Shown: positions 39,450 through 49,553, numbered from the stretch's first letter. The stretch is 64,000 nt of DNA from Tritrichomonas musculus (GCA_039105265.1 JAPFFF010000016.1:682001-746000), one strand, 5' to 3'. A program made the numbers and translations. The notes: generated from the letters alone by a model not told the origin.

Positions 39450-41846
39450 TTATTTAATGTCACCAGAAGATGGTTTCTGTTTTAATGCTTTTACAATTTT
39501 GTCTAGAAAAGGTTTGCAATTATAATTTCCAAGCTCAGCTGCTTTTTGATAATATTCAATAGCTCTTGAATAATTCTGTTCAACTCCTTCTCCTTTCATG
39601 TAGCAGTTGCCTAAATTAAATATCGCTTCTGGATTTCCAAGCTTAGCAGATTTTCTATAACATTCAACAGCTTTGGAGCAATCCTGTCCAACTCCTTGGC
39701 CTTTCATGTAGCAATTTCCTAAAGGAGGAAGTGCATCTAAATTTCCAAGATCAATTGATTTTGAATAAAAATTGAATGCCTTTGAATAGTCCTGTTCAAC
39801 ACCTTGGCCTTTCATGTAACAATTACCCAAATAAAGCATTGCTTCTGGATTATCAATTTCAGCAAATTTTTTAAAACATTCAAAAGCTTCTGAATAATCT
39901 TGTTCAACACTTTCTTCTTTTGCAAAGTAATTTCCTAACTCAAACAAAGCTTTAGAATTTCCAAGTTCAGCTGATCTTTTATAACAATCAAAAGCTTTTG
40001 AATAATCTTGTTCAACTACTTGACCTTTCATGTAATAATTGCCTAAAATAAAAAGTGCATAAGAATCACCAAGATCAGCCATTTTTTGATAACATTCAAA
40101 GACTTTCAGATGATCAATTTTATTGTTTTCATAATAATAAATCAAATCACGTAAAGCATTCATATTTCCAAGCTTTGCTGATTTTTGATAATAATCAATT
40201 GCTTTCGCATGATCAATATCAACACCTCGTCCGTTAAAATAATAAGTTCCTAATTTATACAATGCATCAGAATCGCCAAGATCCGCTGATTTTTTATAAT
40301 ATTCAAACGCTATGTTGTAATCTTGTTTAACACCTTCTCCATTTGTATAAAAAACAGCAATATTGTATAATGCACCTGAATTACCAAGATCAGCTGATTT
40401 CTTATAATATTCAAAAGCTTTGCTGTAATCTTGTTCAACTCCTTGACCATTTTCATAGTAATAACCTAATCTAAATAATGCATCAGAATCGCCAAGATAA
40501 GCTGATTTTTGATAGAGTTCAAAAGCTTTAGAAAAGTCTTGTTCAAAACCTTTTCCATTTTCATAACAATTGCCTAATTTAACCAATGCAAATGAATTTC
40601 CAAGTTTGGCTGATTTCGAATAATATTCAATTGCTGCTAAATAATCTTGCTCTATTTCTTGTTCTTCTAAATAACAATCTCCTAAATTAATTAAAGCTTG
40701 TGAATTCCCAAGTTGTGCTGATTCTTGATAATATTCAAAAGCTCTGGAAAAGTCTTGCTCAACTGCATGGCCTTCAAAATAACAATAACCTAAATTGCAT
40801 AAAGCATTAGAATTCCCTAATTCTGCAGCTTTTTGAAAATATTCAAAGGCTTTTGAATAGTCTTGTTCAACACCGATGCCATTTTTATAAATTAATCCTA
40901 GTTTATTAAATCCATAAGAATTTCCTTGTGTTCCTGATTGTTCAAAAAATTTACATGATTTCAAATAGTCTTGCTCAACGACTTCACCTTTTTCATAAAG
41001 AAGACCGAGAAGATACGATGCATAATAATTTCCTTTCTTTGATGACATGTTCAAGTATGAAATTGATTCTTTTATATTTCGATATTCAGCAAAATAATAA
41101 TTCAAACCAATGAAAAAGTTTTCATCAGACATAAAAAGTTTACTTGGTTGTTTTTGTTTGATTTTAAGTAGATCATTTTCTTTATTTAATTGATCAATTT
41201 GTTTTTTAAGATTTTGAATTTCTTGTTCTTTCAAAGATAACTCATTTTCAAACGCTTTTCTTTCTTGTTTAAGTTCTTCAATTTGTTGTTGAAGATTAAA
41301 ATTATTTAGAGTTAATTTACTAACTTCAGCTTGAAGATCTTCATCCTCCAATAAATTTGGTGTTTCTTCATCTTTCTTTATCAATGCTTGTCTTCCTTCT
41401 TCATCTTGATTCAGTTGATTTCGAAGATTTTTGTTTTCTTTTTCTTTCTGATATAATTGAATATGAAGATTTCTGTTTTCTTCATTTAAAGCATCATAAG
41501 AATCATCGAATTTTCTCATCAATTCAATATATTTGAAATCAAATGGTATGTATTGGAGATAACGTTTTTTGCTATCGTCCGATTCAAAAAAATTCTTAAA
41601 TTTAAGAAATTTTTCTTTGGATAAATTGAAAAAGTCAACTAAAGGAAATAAAACACAAAGCTTGTCAATCGATCCTAATATAAAATCTAAAAGCCAATCA
41701 CTTGAAACTTTTTCTTTGTCACTTTTTTCAATGATTCTATAAATCATTGAAATTGGAATTTGAATAAAATTTTCACTTTTAATGCAATCTTCGATTCTAC
41801 AGGTCAAGTGTTCCTCCATTTGGAACAAGAAATCATCTTTTGGCAT
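39450..41846 (-). CDS. Sel1-repeat protein with coiled coil (C-terminal part of a broken BTB/BACK-Sel1 gene)
   Basis: 798 residues from the ATG at 41846. Residues 1-100 (SMIYRIIEKSDKEKVSSDWL and so on) match the BACK-like region that follows the BTB-like domain in trichomonad proteins. Residues about 115-240 are a coiled coil. From about 245 there are around fourteen 36-residue Sel1-like repeats of the form SKAFEYYKKSADLGNSxAL, LGxCYxxGxGVEQDY. Sel1 arrays are solenoids that assemble protein complexes, best known in ER degradation and bacterial signalling. There is no signal peptide here, so a cytosolic scaffold is likely. The natural start lies further right: the N-terminal half is in the frame at 41846-42286. 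This long intact part may still be expressed. Confidence 0.8.
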   Translation of the reverse strand: MPKDDFLFQMEEHLTCRIEDCIKSENFIQIPISMIYRIIEKSDKEKVSSDWLLDFILGSIDKLCVLFPLVDFFNLSKEKFLKFKNFFESDDSKKRYLQYIPFDFKYIELMRKFDDSYDALNEENRNLHIQLYQKEKENKNLRNQLNQDEEGRQALIKKDEETPNLLEDEDLQAEVSKLTLNNFNLQQQIEELKQERKAFENELSLKEQEIQNLKKQIDQLNKENDLLKIKQKQPSKLFMSDENFFIGLNYYFAEYRNIKESISYLNMSSKKGNYYASYLLGLLYEKGEVVEQDYLKSCKFFEQSGTQGNSYGFNKLGLIYKNGIGVEQDYSKAFEYFQKAAELGNSNALCNLGYCYFEGHAVEQDFSRAFEYYQESAQLGNSQALINLGDCYLEEQEIEQDYLAAIEYYSKSAKLGNSFALVKLGNCYENGKGFEQDFSKAFELYQKSAYLGDSDALFRLGYYYENGQGVEQDYSKAFEYYKKSADLGNSGALYNIAVFYTNGEGVKQDYNIAFEYYKKSADLGDSDALYKLGTYYFNGRGVDIDHAKAIDYYQKSAKLGNMNALRDLIYYYENNKIDHLKVFECYQKMADLGDSYALFILGNYYMKGQVVEQDYSKAFDCYKRSAELGNSKALFELGNYFAKEESVEQDYSEAFECFKKFAEIDNPEAMLYLGNCYMKGQGVEQDYSKAFNFYSKSIDLGNLDALPPLGNCYMKGQGVGQDCSKAVECYRKSAKLGNPEAIFNLGNCYMKGEGVEQNYSRAIEYYQKAAELGNYNCKPFLDKIVKALKQKPSSGDIK

Positions 41847-42286
41847 TAATCAGTTTCTTGGATTTGACATTTCATCGAGAATTTTGGAGATAATGAAATC
41901 AATATCATTGGAAAATTTTTTTCATATTTTTTAAGTTGCGTTAAAAAAGATTTTACTCGTAGAAATTCGGAAATTTTGTAGTAGTCTCGGAAGTTATCGT
42001 TTGTAATAGCCACCTTTTCATCTTGGTAAATCTTGAAAAAATTAATAATATTTATCTCATTTATATTATTTTCTTCTTCAAATTGACGAATATCGCTCGA
42101 TAAACATTCTTGTAATTCCTTTTTGGGGTAAATATTTGGTATGTGAGGAGAATGTTTGCATAATTGCCAATACTTAAGCCGGATAGTAGACCTTCGCAAT
42201 TCTAGAGTAATTAAATCATTATTGTTTTCGTATTCTTCATATTCATCTGATGATAAATCATCATGCGCTGATTGATTTCTGCTCAT
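41846..42286 (-). pseudogene. N-terminal BTB-like part of the broken Sel1 gene
   Basis: 146 residues, ATG at 42286. The region STIRLKYWQLCKHSPHI, then INIINFFKIYQDEKVAITND and YYKISEFLRVKSFLTQLKKY follows the trichomonad BTB-like pattern. In the last 15 residues the natural sequence moves to the frame of the Sel1 gene, where LDEMSNPRN and then a TGA precede LMPKDDF. One shift near 41,880 and one in-frame stop near 41,852 thus separate the two halves. Its own TAA overlaps the downstream ATG as TAATG. Two lesions make decay more likely than a read error. Confidence 0.6.
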
Positions 42287-42329
42287 TTATTATTTGGTGT
42301 AAAATACAGCATGGTTTTGAATATTTATA

Positions 42330-43033
42330 TTTCTCCAAGGTAGATAATAGAAATAACGAAATCTTGAGGAACGATATCATCGATGTGGTTTTGTCTTCGT
42401 AATATGTTATGTCCTTCCTGAGGTTTATCATCGAAACAATTATATTGATAACGAAGATTCGTTTGATCTTCTGAATCGAAATCTTCAACTGAATTTCGAA
42501 GAACATTGAATTCGATCAAATTATCATTCGATGTTGCATTCATATCCAATTCCATGTGATTTGATGTTGCATTCACATAATTCATAAAGTCGTCTGCAAT
42601 TTGGATAATGACAGAAACGAATCGCATTGAAATTATGTTTCTTCAAAAATTCAATATCCTTGAGTCGAATTTCATCTATCACATAATGTCCTGTCTTTTC
42701 ATCAAGCTCATGAATATTGACTCCTTTATAAATCACTGGTTTCCCATTGAACAACAATACTGGATAACTTTTATCATCAAATTTGATATTCGTGATTTCT
42801 TCTCGTCGAAATCCGACTCTGAAAGAAATAATTTCAAGAATTGATTGATCACTTTTCTTCTTCAAAGTGAGCAAAAGAATGTATAAATTTGGTTCTTCTG
42901 CACTCCATTTTCGAACTTTTGGTATGATTGAATCTTCAGATGAAACTTTCTTATCTCCGTTGTTTTCGACACTTGTTTCAATTTCTTTTTCTGAAACAAT
43001 CTTGTTATCTTCTTTATTTGCAGATATTATCAA
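42330..43033 (-). pseudogene. Beta-galactosidase (GH2, LacZ type) relic
   Basis: The frame at 42524-43033 has no ATG start (it opens with TTG). It carries diagnostic LacZ blocks: KWSAEEPNLYILLLTL, FRVGFRREEITN, LLFNGKPVIYKGVNIHELDE and FLKKHNFNAIRFCHYPNCRRLYELC, matching E. coli LacZ around WSAEIPNLY, LLLNGKPLLIRGVNRHE and NFNAVRCSHYPN. NIKSHGIGY follows too early; the stretch corresponding to DRYGLYVVDEA is missing. A second frame to 42330 (KPQEGHNILRR, then DIVPQDFVISIIY) looks like the C-terminal beta domain. The catalytic acid/base and nucleophile regions are absent or out of place. A dead fragment of a gene probably acquired from bacteria; trichomonads keep intact relatives. Confidence 0.75.
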
Positions 43034-43133
43034 TCACATAAGTAAAAAAAATTCAACTTACTTAATTCAGATTACGTAATTTCAGAAATGTGTAAAAAAA
43101 ATAATATAATCACTTTTTACTTATGCAAAATTA

Positions 43134-43268
43134 GGCTTGTTAAGTCTCGATTTTCGATATGGATAATTGATCCATTTTTCTGATATCAATATCAAATCAA
43201 AAATTTTATCTCTGATATCAATAATGAATAAAAATATAAGATCGATTATCGATATTGAGACTTTTGTA
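43134..43268. repeat. Imperfect inverted-repeat element, possible MITE
   Basis: The ends AAGTCTCGATTTTCGAT and AAGTCTCAATATCGAT (inverted) pair with a few mismatches. The interior repeats CTGATATCAATA twice. No clean target duplication is seen. Confidence 0.35.
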
Positions 43269-43269
43269 A

Positions 43270-43878
43270 AATTGTAAAATTCTGATTTTATTTCGATTTA
43301 TTAATGATTGGACAAATCGTTTTGATTTATTTATTCGACGTATTTGAATTATTTTATAATAGTACAGATGTAAAAAACCTTTTTTTCAATGATATTTTCT
43401 TCTATTTATATCTATCAGATAGAATCATCTGTGATAACATATTTTTTTGATCAAAATCAGCAAGAGTTAATGAAAAATAATTTATATCTTTAGATTCTGA
43501 ATAAAAATATTGTTTCAAACTTTAAATATTTTTTAAACTTTAAATATTTTTTTGGGTTTCATATGCATCCAGATTCATATATTAACCGTTAAAATATCAA
43601 TTATATATTAATAAGCAATTCTTAACAAATTTCTTGTTATTTATAAGATATTTTGGTTTGAAAGATAATTTAGATTTATATGAAAAAGTGGAAATTCTCA
43701 TAAATTTTAATTGAATTTTTATTCTCTCCATAATTCCTGGGAAAATAAGCGATTTTTTTAACTAAGCATAAAAATATATATTATTATGTATGAAGAATTA
43801 GAATAATTATTTTATTTAATCAAATCTTTATAATATTATTTTTGGGCATTTTCTTGGCCGTTAACCGCCTATATTTAA
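43270..43878. other. Intergenic, nothing recognised
   Basis: AT-rich sequence upstream of ankyrin locus 3; ATATTTAAATG is the start context of that locus. Confidence 0.35.
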
Positions 43879-45830
43879 ATGAGTTCTAGTGAAATCCAAG
43901 AGCTTTTCAAAGCATCTGAAAAAGGAGATATCAAATCTGTTCAAAATCTCCTTTCAATAAAAGAAATCAGCGTTAACAGCAAAGACATTAATCCAAAAAC
44001 ATTCATGATATTCAAATTTTATTTTTTTTCATATAATTCAAATTTTTAATAATTTTTAGTGTATAATATGAATATTTAATTGGACTCCGCTTATGTATGC
44101 TGCTCTTTACGGTTATACTGAAATTGTTCAATTTTTGTTATCAAAACCAAATATTGAAATCAACTGCAAAAGCATTTTAATATTTAAGCACTTATACCAT
44201 TCAAATCTTATTTTTTCATATCGTTGAAATCTTATTTTTTCATACTATTCAAATCTTATTTTTTTATTGGATTCAAATTTTATTTTTTTATAGCATTCAA
44301 ATATTATTTTTTCATGGCATTTAAATCTTATTTTTTCATTGGATTCAAATCTTATTTTTTCATTTCATTCAAATCTTATTTTTTCATTTCATTCAAATCT
44401 TATTTTTTCATTTCATTCGAATTTTATTTTTTCATTTCATTCGAATTTTATTTTTTCATTTCATTCAAATTTTATTTTTTCATTTCGTTCAAATTTTTAT
44501 TCTTCATATCATTCAAATCTTATTTTTTCATTGGATCCAAATCTTATTTTTCATGGCATTTAAATCTTATTTTTTCATTGGATTCAAATCTTATTTTTTC
44601 ATAAAATTCAAATCTTATTTTTTCATTCCATTCAAATCTTATTTTTTTCACTGGATTCAAATCTTTTTTTTTTTTCATGGCATTCAAATCTTATTTTTTT
44701 CATAAAATTTTTTTTTATTTTGATCATTTTTGGAATTCAATTTGAAATTTGACTGTACTCCATTGATTCTTGCATCAACCAGAGGCTACACAGAGATTGT
44801 TCAACTTTTATTATCACAACCAGGCATAGAAATCAACTGCAAAGACATTTTAATCAAAAAACATTCATGATATTCAAAATTTATTTTTTTTTTCATATAA
44901 TTCAAACTTTTAATAATTTTTAGTGTATAATATGAATATTTAATTGGACTCCGCTTATGTATGCTGCTCAATGCGGTTATACTGAAATTGTTCAATTTTT
45001 GTTATCAAAACCAAATATTGAAATCAACTGCAAAAGCATTTTAATATTTAAGCACTTATACCATTCAAATCTTATTTTTTCATATCGTTGAAATCTTATT
45101 TTTTCATACTATTCAAATCTTATTTTTTCATTGGATTCAATTTTTATTTTTTCATGGCATTCAAATATTATTTTTTCATGGCATTCAAATCTTATTTTTT
45201 CATAACATACAAATCTTATTTTTTCATACTATTCAAATCTTATTTTTTCATTGGATTCAAATCTTTTTTTTTTTTATATCATTCAAATCTTATTTTTACA
45301 TAAAATTCTTTTTTATTTTGATCATTTTTGGAATTCAATTTGAAAATTTGACTGTACTCCATTGATTATTGCATCCATTGGTGGCTACACAGAGATTGTT
45401 CAACTTTTATTATCACAACCAGACATCGAAATCAACTGCAAAGACATTTCAATTTAAAAACATTCATGATATTCAAAATTTATTTTTTTTTCATAATATT
45501 CAAATTTTTATTTATTTTTGACATTTATAAATTTAATAAATTTACAAAACTGCCCTCGATTATGCAAAAGAAAAAAATCATCAAGAAATATTTGAATTGT
45601 TAAAGAAAGCAAAAAGTGATGCAGAAGAGAAAACCCTCCGAGCTGAATCTAATAAAGCAAAATTGCAAAACCAGCAAAAAGAATTTGAAACAAAATTGCA
45701 AAACCAGCAAAAAGAATTTGAAAGCCAGAAAAATGAATTTGTAAAACAAATGAACCAAATAAAATTGATGCTTGAGCCAATGAATGTGAATCAAGAACAA
45801 CCAGTGACAAACGAAAATAAAAAAGAATGA
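43879..45830 (+). pseudogene. Split ankyrin gene, locus 3: head, four ankyrin units, terminal unit with coiled tail
   Basis: ATG at 43879 opens SSSEIQELFKASEKGDIKSV, a normal ankyrin start. Units resume at about 44081 (WTPLMYAALYGYTEIVQFLL), 44751 (CTPLILASTRGYTEIVQLLL), 44944 (WTPLMYAAQCGYTEIVQFLL) and 45350 (CTPLIIASIGGYTEIVQLLL). The last, at 45546 (KTALDYAKEKNHQEIFELL), runs into a Lys/Gln coiled tail ending NENKKE at 45830. Each unit stops after NCK-D/S-I. Two spacer types alternate: a short one of about 100 bp and a longer one with 24-bp tandem units (for example 44195-44700). The unit-spacer-unit-spacer module has been duplicated in tandem. No canonical intron borders and no through frame. 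Joined, the units would be a simple six-repeat ankyrin protein. Confidence 0.65.
44195..44700. repeat. 24-bp tandem array in ankyrin spacer
   Basis: About twenty units of the form ATTCAAATCTTATTTTTTCA plus TTTC/TTGG. At 24 bp the unit keeps frame, which gives an artificial 126-codon frame of FKSYFFIS-type repeats. A shorter relative lies at 45060-45300. Confidence 0.8.
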
Positions 45831-46089
45831 TTTCAATTCAAATCGATCAATAAACTAATTTTTTAATATTTTACAATTCATCTTTTATTATGAGTAATTT
45901 TTAAATGCAATAAGTAAAATATAAACTGATTCTCAAATTTCTGTTCTACGCAATTTTCATAGTAGAGTGGATTGATTCTATGAATAAAAAAATTGAGAGC
46001 CTCTCAATATTTTTAACTTTTTAATAGTAAGTATTCTATGAAATTTCTCCAAAATGATTTGAACGTATATTTTTTCTTAAAAAAAATTT

Positions 46090-46209
46090 TTGGGAAATTG
46101 GATTTGCCCGCAGGTTAAGGTCAAAATTGGCCTCTATCGTTCTTCAGAAAATAAAAGCTTGGAACTTTTTTCCATTTTTGCAAAAAATACCATGAGTAGT
46201 TACTCATGC

Positions 46210-46230
<21 letters not shown>
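46090..46230. repeat. Dispersed repeat, copy 2 (first at 33199-33345), followed by (AT)n
   Basis: Landmarks GGGAAATTGGATTTGCCCG, AAGGTCAAAATTGGCC, GGAACTTTTTT and ACCATGAGTAGTTACTCATG match copy 1. The right end dissolves into an AT microsatellite to about 46249. A separate 14-bp hairpin, TTTTAGTTGATTTC with GAAATCAACTAAAA, lies at 46283-46353. Confidence 0.55.
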
Positions 46231-46256
<26 letters not shown>

Positions 46257-46423
46257 CGAATTATTTTATTTTAAGAATTTTATTTTAGTTGATTTCAAAT
46301 TCACACAATTTTTCGATCAATTCCTCAGATTTTTTATTAGAAATCAACTAAAATGAAGTCAAACATTAGTCTTTCAGATTTTAAATAAACTAAAATAATA
46401 TTGTAAATAAAAAAATTTCAAAA

Positions 46424-46475
46424 CCAGTTTAAGGATCTGGTCCGCGAGGGCGTGGGTTCGAACCCCACAGCAACA
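46424..46475 (+). pseudogene. tRNA-Leu (AAG) 3' half, 5' half absent
   Basis: An anticodon arm CCAGT-TTAAGGA-TCTGG with anticodon AAG (one mismatched pair) is followed by a class-II type variable arm (TCCGCGAGGGC) and a perfect T arm GTGGG-TTCGAAC-CCCAC. The acceptor 3' strand AGCAACA and a T run that could end Pol III transcription come next. The sequence upstream has no D arm and no matching 5' acceptor strand (TGTTGCT), so it is a truncated tRNA gene or a tRNA-derived fragment. Confidence 0.7.
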
Positions 46476-46644
46476 ATTTTTTCCCTCTACTTTTTTTATT
46501 TTCATTTCTACAAGTGCCAAGCTTTTTGGTAATTCAATTAATCGAAATGCAACTATTGTAAAATTAAAATAATCATTCAATTTAAAATTGCAATTATCTA
46601 GAATATTCAACTCAGCACATTCTTCAGTATTATGTTTTGAACTT

Positions 46645-47720
46645 TTATTAGGATTTTTTTCAGAGTCAGAAGGTCCTTAGGTCGAAGAAGATCAGAAGGT
46701 CCTTCTTCAGAGCTCCCAATTGAAGAAATTATATATGATGAAAAGAACTACCCTGGGAACAAGCCAGATCAGTCTTGCATTAAAAAAATCATTCCACAAG
46801 ATGATTCACGCAACATTGTTGTAATTGTGAAGAAGTCTACTTTTGAACATGCCAATAACAATGATGGCGGCGCCATCCACATAATCAACTGCGGTATTAA
46901 ATGCGATGGAAACAGTTTCTCTGATTGCAATTCAGCAGAAGGCGCCGGTGGTGCTATTTACGTCCACAATACACACAAAACACACAACGATGTTTCATTA
47001 AAGGGCCTCCACTTCAACGACTGTTCAGCCGAGTATGGTGGCGCTATCTACATTTACTCTGATTCAATAATGAACAACGTTTTCATTGAGAAAAGTGTTT
47101 TTACAAACAATGTAGCAACAAAAGCAAAGAAAGATGATGATCGTTACTTCGGAGGCAGTGCGATTTTCTTATCTGCAAGAAAAGGCAAAATTAAGAAGTG
47201 CAAATTTAATCATAATGAAGTTAGATTGTACAACAATTTTGAATCATCTTCTGGCTCGATGATTCTTGAAGAAAAATCATCTTTCAAGTTCTCTGAATGC
47301 GATTTTGTTATTGATAAAGAATCAAAGGTTTCTATCTTTTATTACGGAGGAAAGAGTGGCACTTCATTGGAATTGGAAAGATGCACTTTTATTGGTGAAT
47401 TGAAAAATGGAAATTATTTCTTCGATGGCAAATTAATTAATGAGAACTCACCCAAGTTGATTGTTAGAAATTGCAAGTTTTTAAGCAATTCAAAACATGC
47501 TTTGAACCTAAAAAGAAAATTTGCTTCATTTGATTTAGAAAAGCAAGAGAAAAAGATCGAAATTTATTCAATTATTGTCTCTCTAATAATTGTTACTGTG
47601 GTTGTGATAATTGCTACAATTATGAAGAAGAACAACCATTCTTACTCTCAAGATGAGTTCGAAGAACCTTTTCAATCTCATGAAAACTCAGAGAACTCTT
47701 TAGCTAATCCTTCGATTTAG
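46645..47720 (+). pseudogene. 5'-truncated Pmp-like surface protein (GGAI/FxxN repeats, C-terminal TM)
   Basis: The frame is open from a stop near 46638 to 47720 but has no ATG near its start; the apparent start at 46827 is GTG. The body has polymorphic-membrane-protein repeats: DGGAIHI, GAGGAIYVH, YGGAIYIYS and FGGSAIF, with FSDCNS and FTNNV. These form a right-handed beta helix, as in chlamydial Pmps and the trichomonad Pmp family thought to act in host adhesion. A transmembrane helix (IYSIIVSLIIVTVVVIIATI) and a short cytosolic tail (ending ENSLANPSI) complete the usual type I topology. The signal peptide and most of the ectodomain are missing. A short duplication (TCAGAAGGTCCTT) marks the left edge. 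Probably a fragment rather than an active gene. Confidence 0.65.
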
Positions 47721-48905
47721 TTTTTAAAAAGACAATCTTTTATATTTTAATTTCGCTTTTTTTTTTTTCCTTTTTTTTTCCTTCTAGGCTTTTATCATCA
47801 TTATTAAGTAATATAAAGGAAGAAAGAATTTGAGTTAAAAAATATAAAAAAGCAATTCTAAAAAAATTGATTCATGGTGATCATCATTAGATATAAACTG
47901 ATGATTATGATAGATAAAAAAAAAAAAAAAAAAAAAAGCATTATTCTTGGAAAATATTGTATATACATAGCCAAACTATTTTATATCAAGTAACTTATTT
48001 ATAGGGAGAAAGAATCTTTTCTGATAACTTTCAATTTTTTCAAATTAAATCAATAACTAATTTCATACACACAGACACTTATTATATTATTCATCTTTCA
48101 CACAAATAATTATTATTATTAGGTTTTTTATTCCAAATTTTTAATATCCTATTTGGCCAAAAAATGTAAAAGAGATCAAAAAATGTAATAAAAATACAAT
48201 ATTGTAACATAAAACTTTCTCACTCTTTAATTTATCAATTTCGCATTTTCATCCTACTAAGAAATCTCATCTATTGAATTGCAGCATTAAGCACTATTTT
48301 TTATATAAATTTATACATTTATGAGCTCATATTTAACTTTTATTATGCTTTTTGTTGTAACTTTGCTTGATTATTTTTTGCTCATTCTTAAATCAATTGG
48401 ATATTAATTTTGATATGCATATTTTCTCAAGTTTTTAGAATTATCTTAAGGTTTTAATAATATTTTTCTTATATAAATTAGGATTATCCTTATTATTTGA
48501 TTATTAAATCTGAAATTATCAAAATAAAGTGAACTTATCACAAAATCGATCATTAAATATAATTTATAAACTAATACTTTGAAACTAGGATTCCTAGTTT
48601 CTTCTTTCATTTGTTCTAGAGCGAGTTGACCATATAAGTTGATTCTTGGATCTTAGAGGAGAGAGTATTGATAGATACCCTGCGATAACGTGTTTTGATT
48701 GATCTTCGGCTTCTGTTTTGTATGCTTTTTCTATAGTTAAAATTGTTGAAGGATATGCATGCTCTGTGTAATTAACATCTAGGTGAAGAATAAACAGATT
48801 TTTTAATGCTTTCCCTATTTACAATAGTAAAAAAATCTTCTGAATTTTTTGAATATAATCTCACAAATAATAAATTTCTGATTAGAATTCCAATTCAATA
48901 GCAAA
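47721..48905. other. 1.2-kb intergenic region with one GC-richer island
   Basis: Mostly homopolymer and AT runs. The exception is about 48575-48795, which is clearly richer in G+C and begins with the palindrome GAAACTAGGATTCCTAGTTTC. No reading frame there. Confidence 0.5.
48575..48795. ncRNA. Candidate structured RNA gene, unidentified
   Basis: A GC-richer block of about 37-40% G+C by hand count over two 60-base lines, in a much more AT-rich desert. It has a 21-bp palindrome at its left and a TTTTT run near its right end. It does not match snRNA, RNase P or SRP signatures that I know, so it could be a promoter island of the Rab gene instead. Confidence 0.25.
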
Positions 48906-49553
48906 ATGATTATTCCTCAGTCTGCCTCTGATATACAATTTAAAGTTGTTATTCTAGGCGATTCTCAAGTTGGCAAGACATCTTTATTAAATTGTCAACT
49001 TCATGGATACCAACCTCCAAATTTAAATCCAACAATAGGTTGCCATTGCAATGATATTACAATGGATATCGAAGATAAAACTGTTATTTTACAAGTATGG
49101 GATACAGCAGGGCAGGAAATGTACAAGTCATTGGTTCCAGTATATTTACGAGGAGCAAGAGCAGCAATTGTAGTTTTTAGTATTACAGATAAAGAATCGT
49201 TTGATTCGCTGGATCTCTGGTATAATTTTCTTCATGAAACATTAACAGAAAAAACGCCTGTTTTTTTAGTTGCTAATAAAATTGATTTAATAACGCCAAA
49301 TTTATCAGCAGAAGAAAAATTAAATGTTCCAAACAATCAACGGAATTACAAGCAAATCGTCGATGATAATACTTTAAATTCTTTCGCTGAGACTCATGAT
49401 TCCAAACTTTTCAAAGTTAGCGCAATCAAAGGAACTGGCGTAGAAGAACTTTTTACTGCTATTGCGCAAGAAATGATTGATTTAATGCTGACAGATGCTT
49501 CTCCAGTTCATAAAACAATACATGAGGAGAGCAGTAAGAAAAAATGTTGTTAG
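48906..49553 (+). CDS. Rab-family small GTPase
   Basis: 215 residues, ATG at 48906. All G motifs are visible: P-loop GDSQVGKTS, switch I with Thr in LNPTIGCH, WDTAGQE, NKID (in VANKIDL) and SAIKG (the usual SAK with Ile at the third place). The end KKKCC is a double-cysteine site for geranylgeranylation. The sequence around WDTAGQEMYKSLVPVYLRGA is most like the Rab5/Rab21-type endocytic group, but subclass cannot be fixed by eye. An insert of about 15 residues (NLSAEEKLNVPNNQRNYKQ) follows NKID. It cycles between GTP and GDP on vesicle membranes. Trichomonads have very large Rab families. Confidence 0.9.
   Translation: MIIPQSASDIQFKVVILGDSQVGKTSLLNCQLHGYQPPNLNPTIGCHCNDITMDIEDKTVILQVWDTAGQEMYKSLVPVYLRGARAAIVVFSITDKESFDSLDLWYNFLHETLTEKTPVFLVANKIDLITPNLSAEEKLNVPNNQRNYKQIVDDNTLNSFAETHDSKLFKVSAIKGTGVEELFTAIAQEMIDLMLTDASPVHKTIHEESSKKKCC

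Noticed and set aside
44224-44604. 126-codon frame made of FKSYFFIS-type repeats
   Set aside because: It is only the translation of the 24-bp tandem array; 24 is a multiple of three, so an open frame is expected without coding function.
43879-45545. Ordinary GT-AG introns between ankyrin units
   Set aside because: No GT-containing donor consensus lies at the unit ends and several units have no AG close before them; trichomonad introns have strict, easily seen motifs.
46427-46475. Complete tRNA gene
   Set aside because: The D arm and 5' acceptor strand cannot be found upstream; only the 3' half folds.
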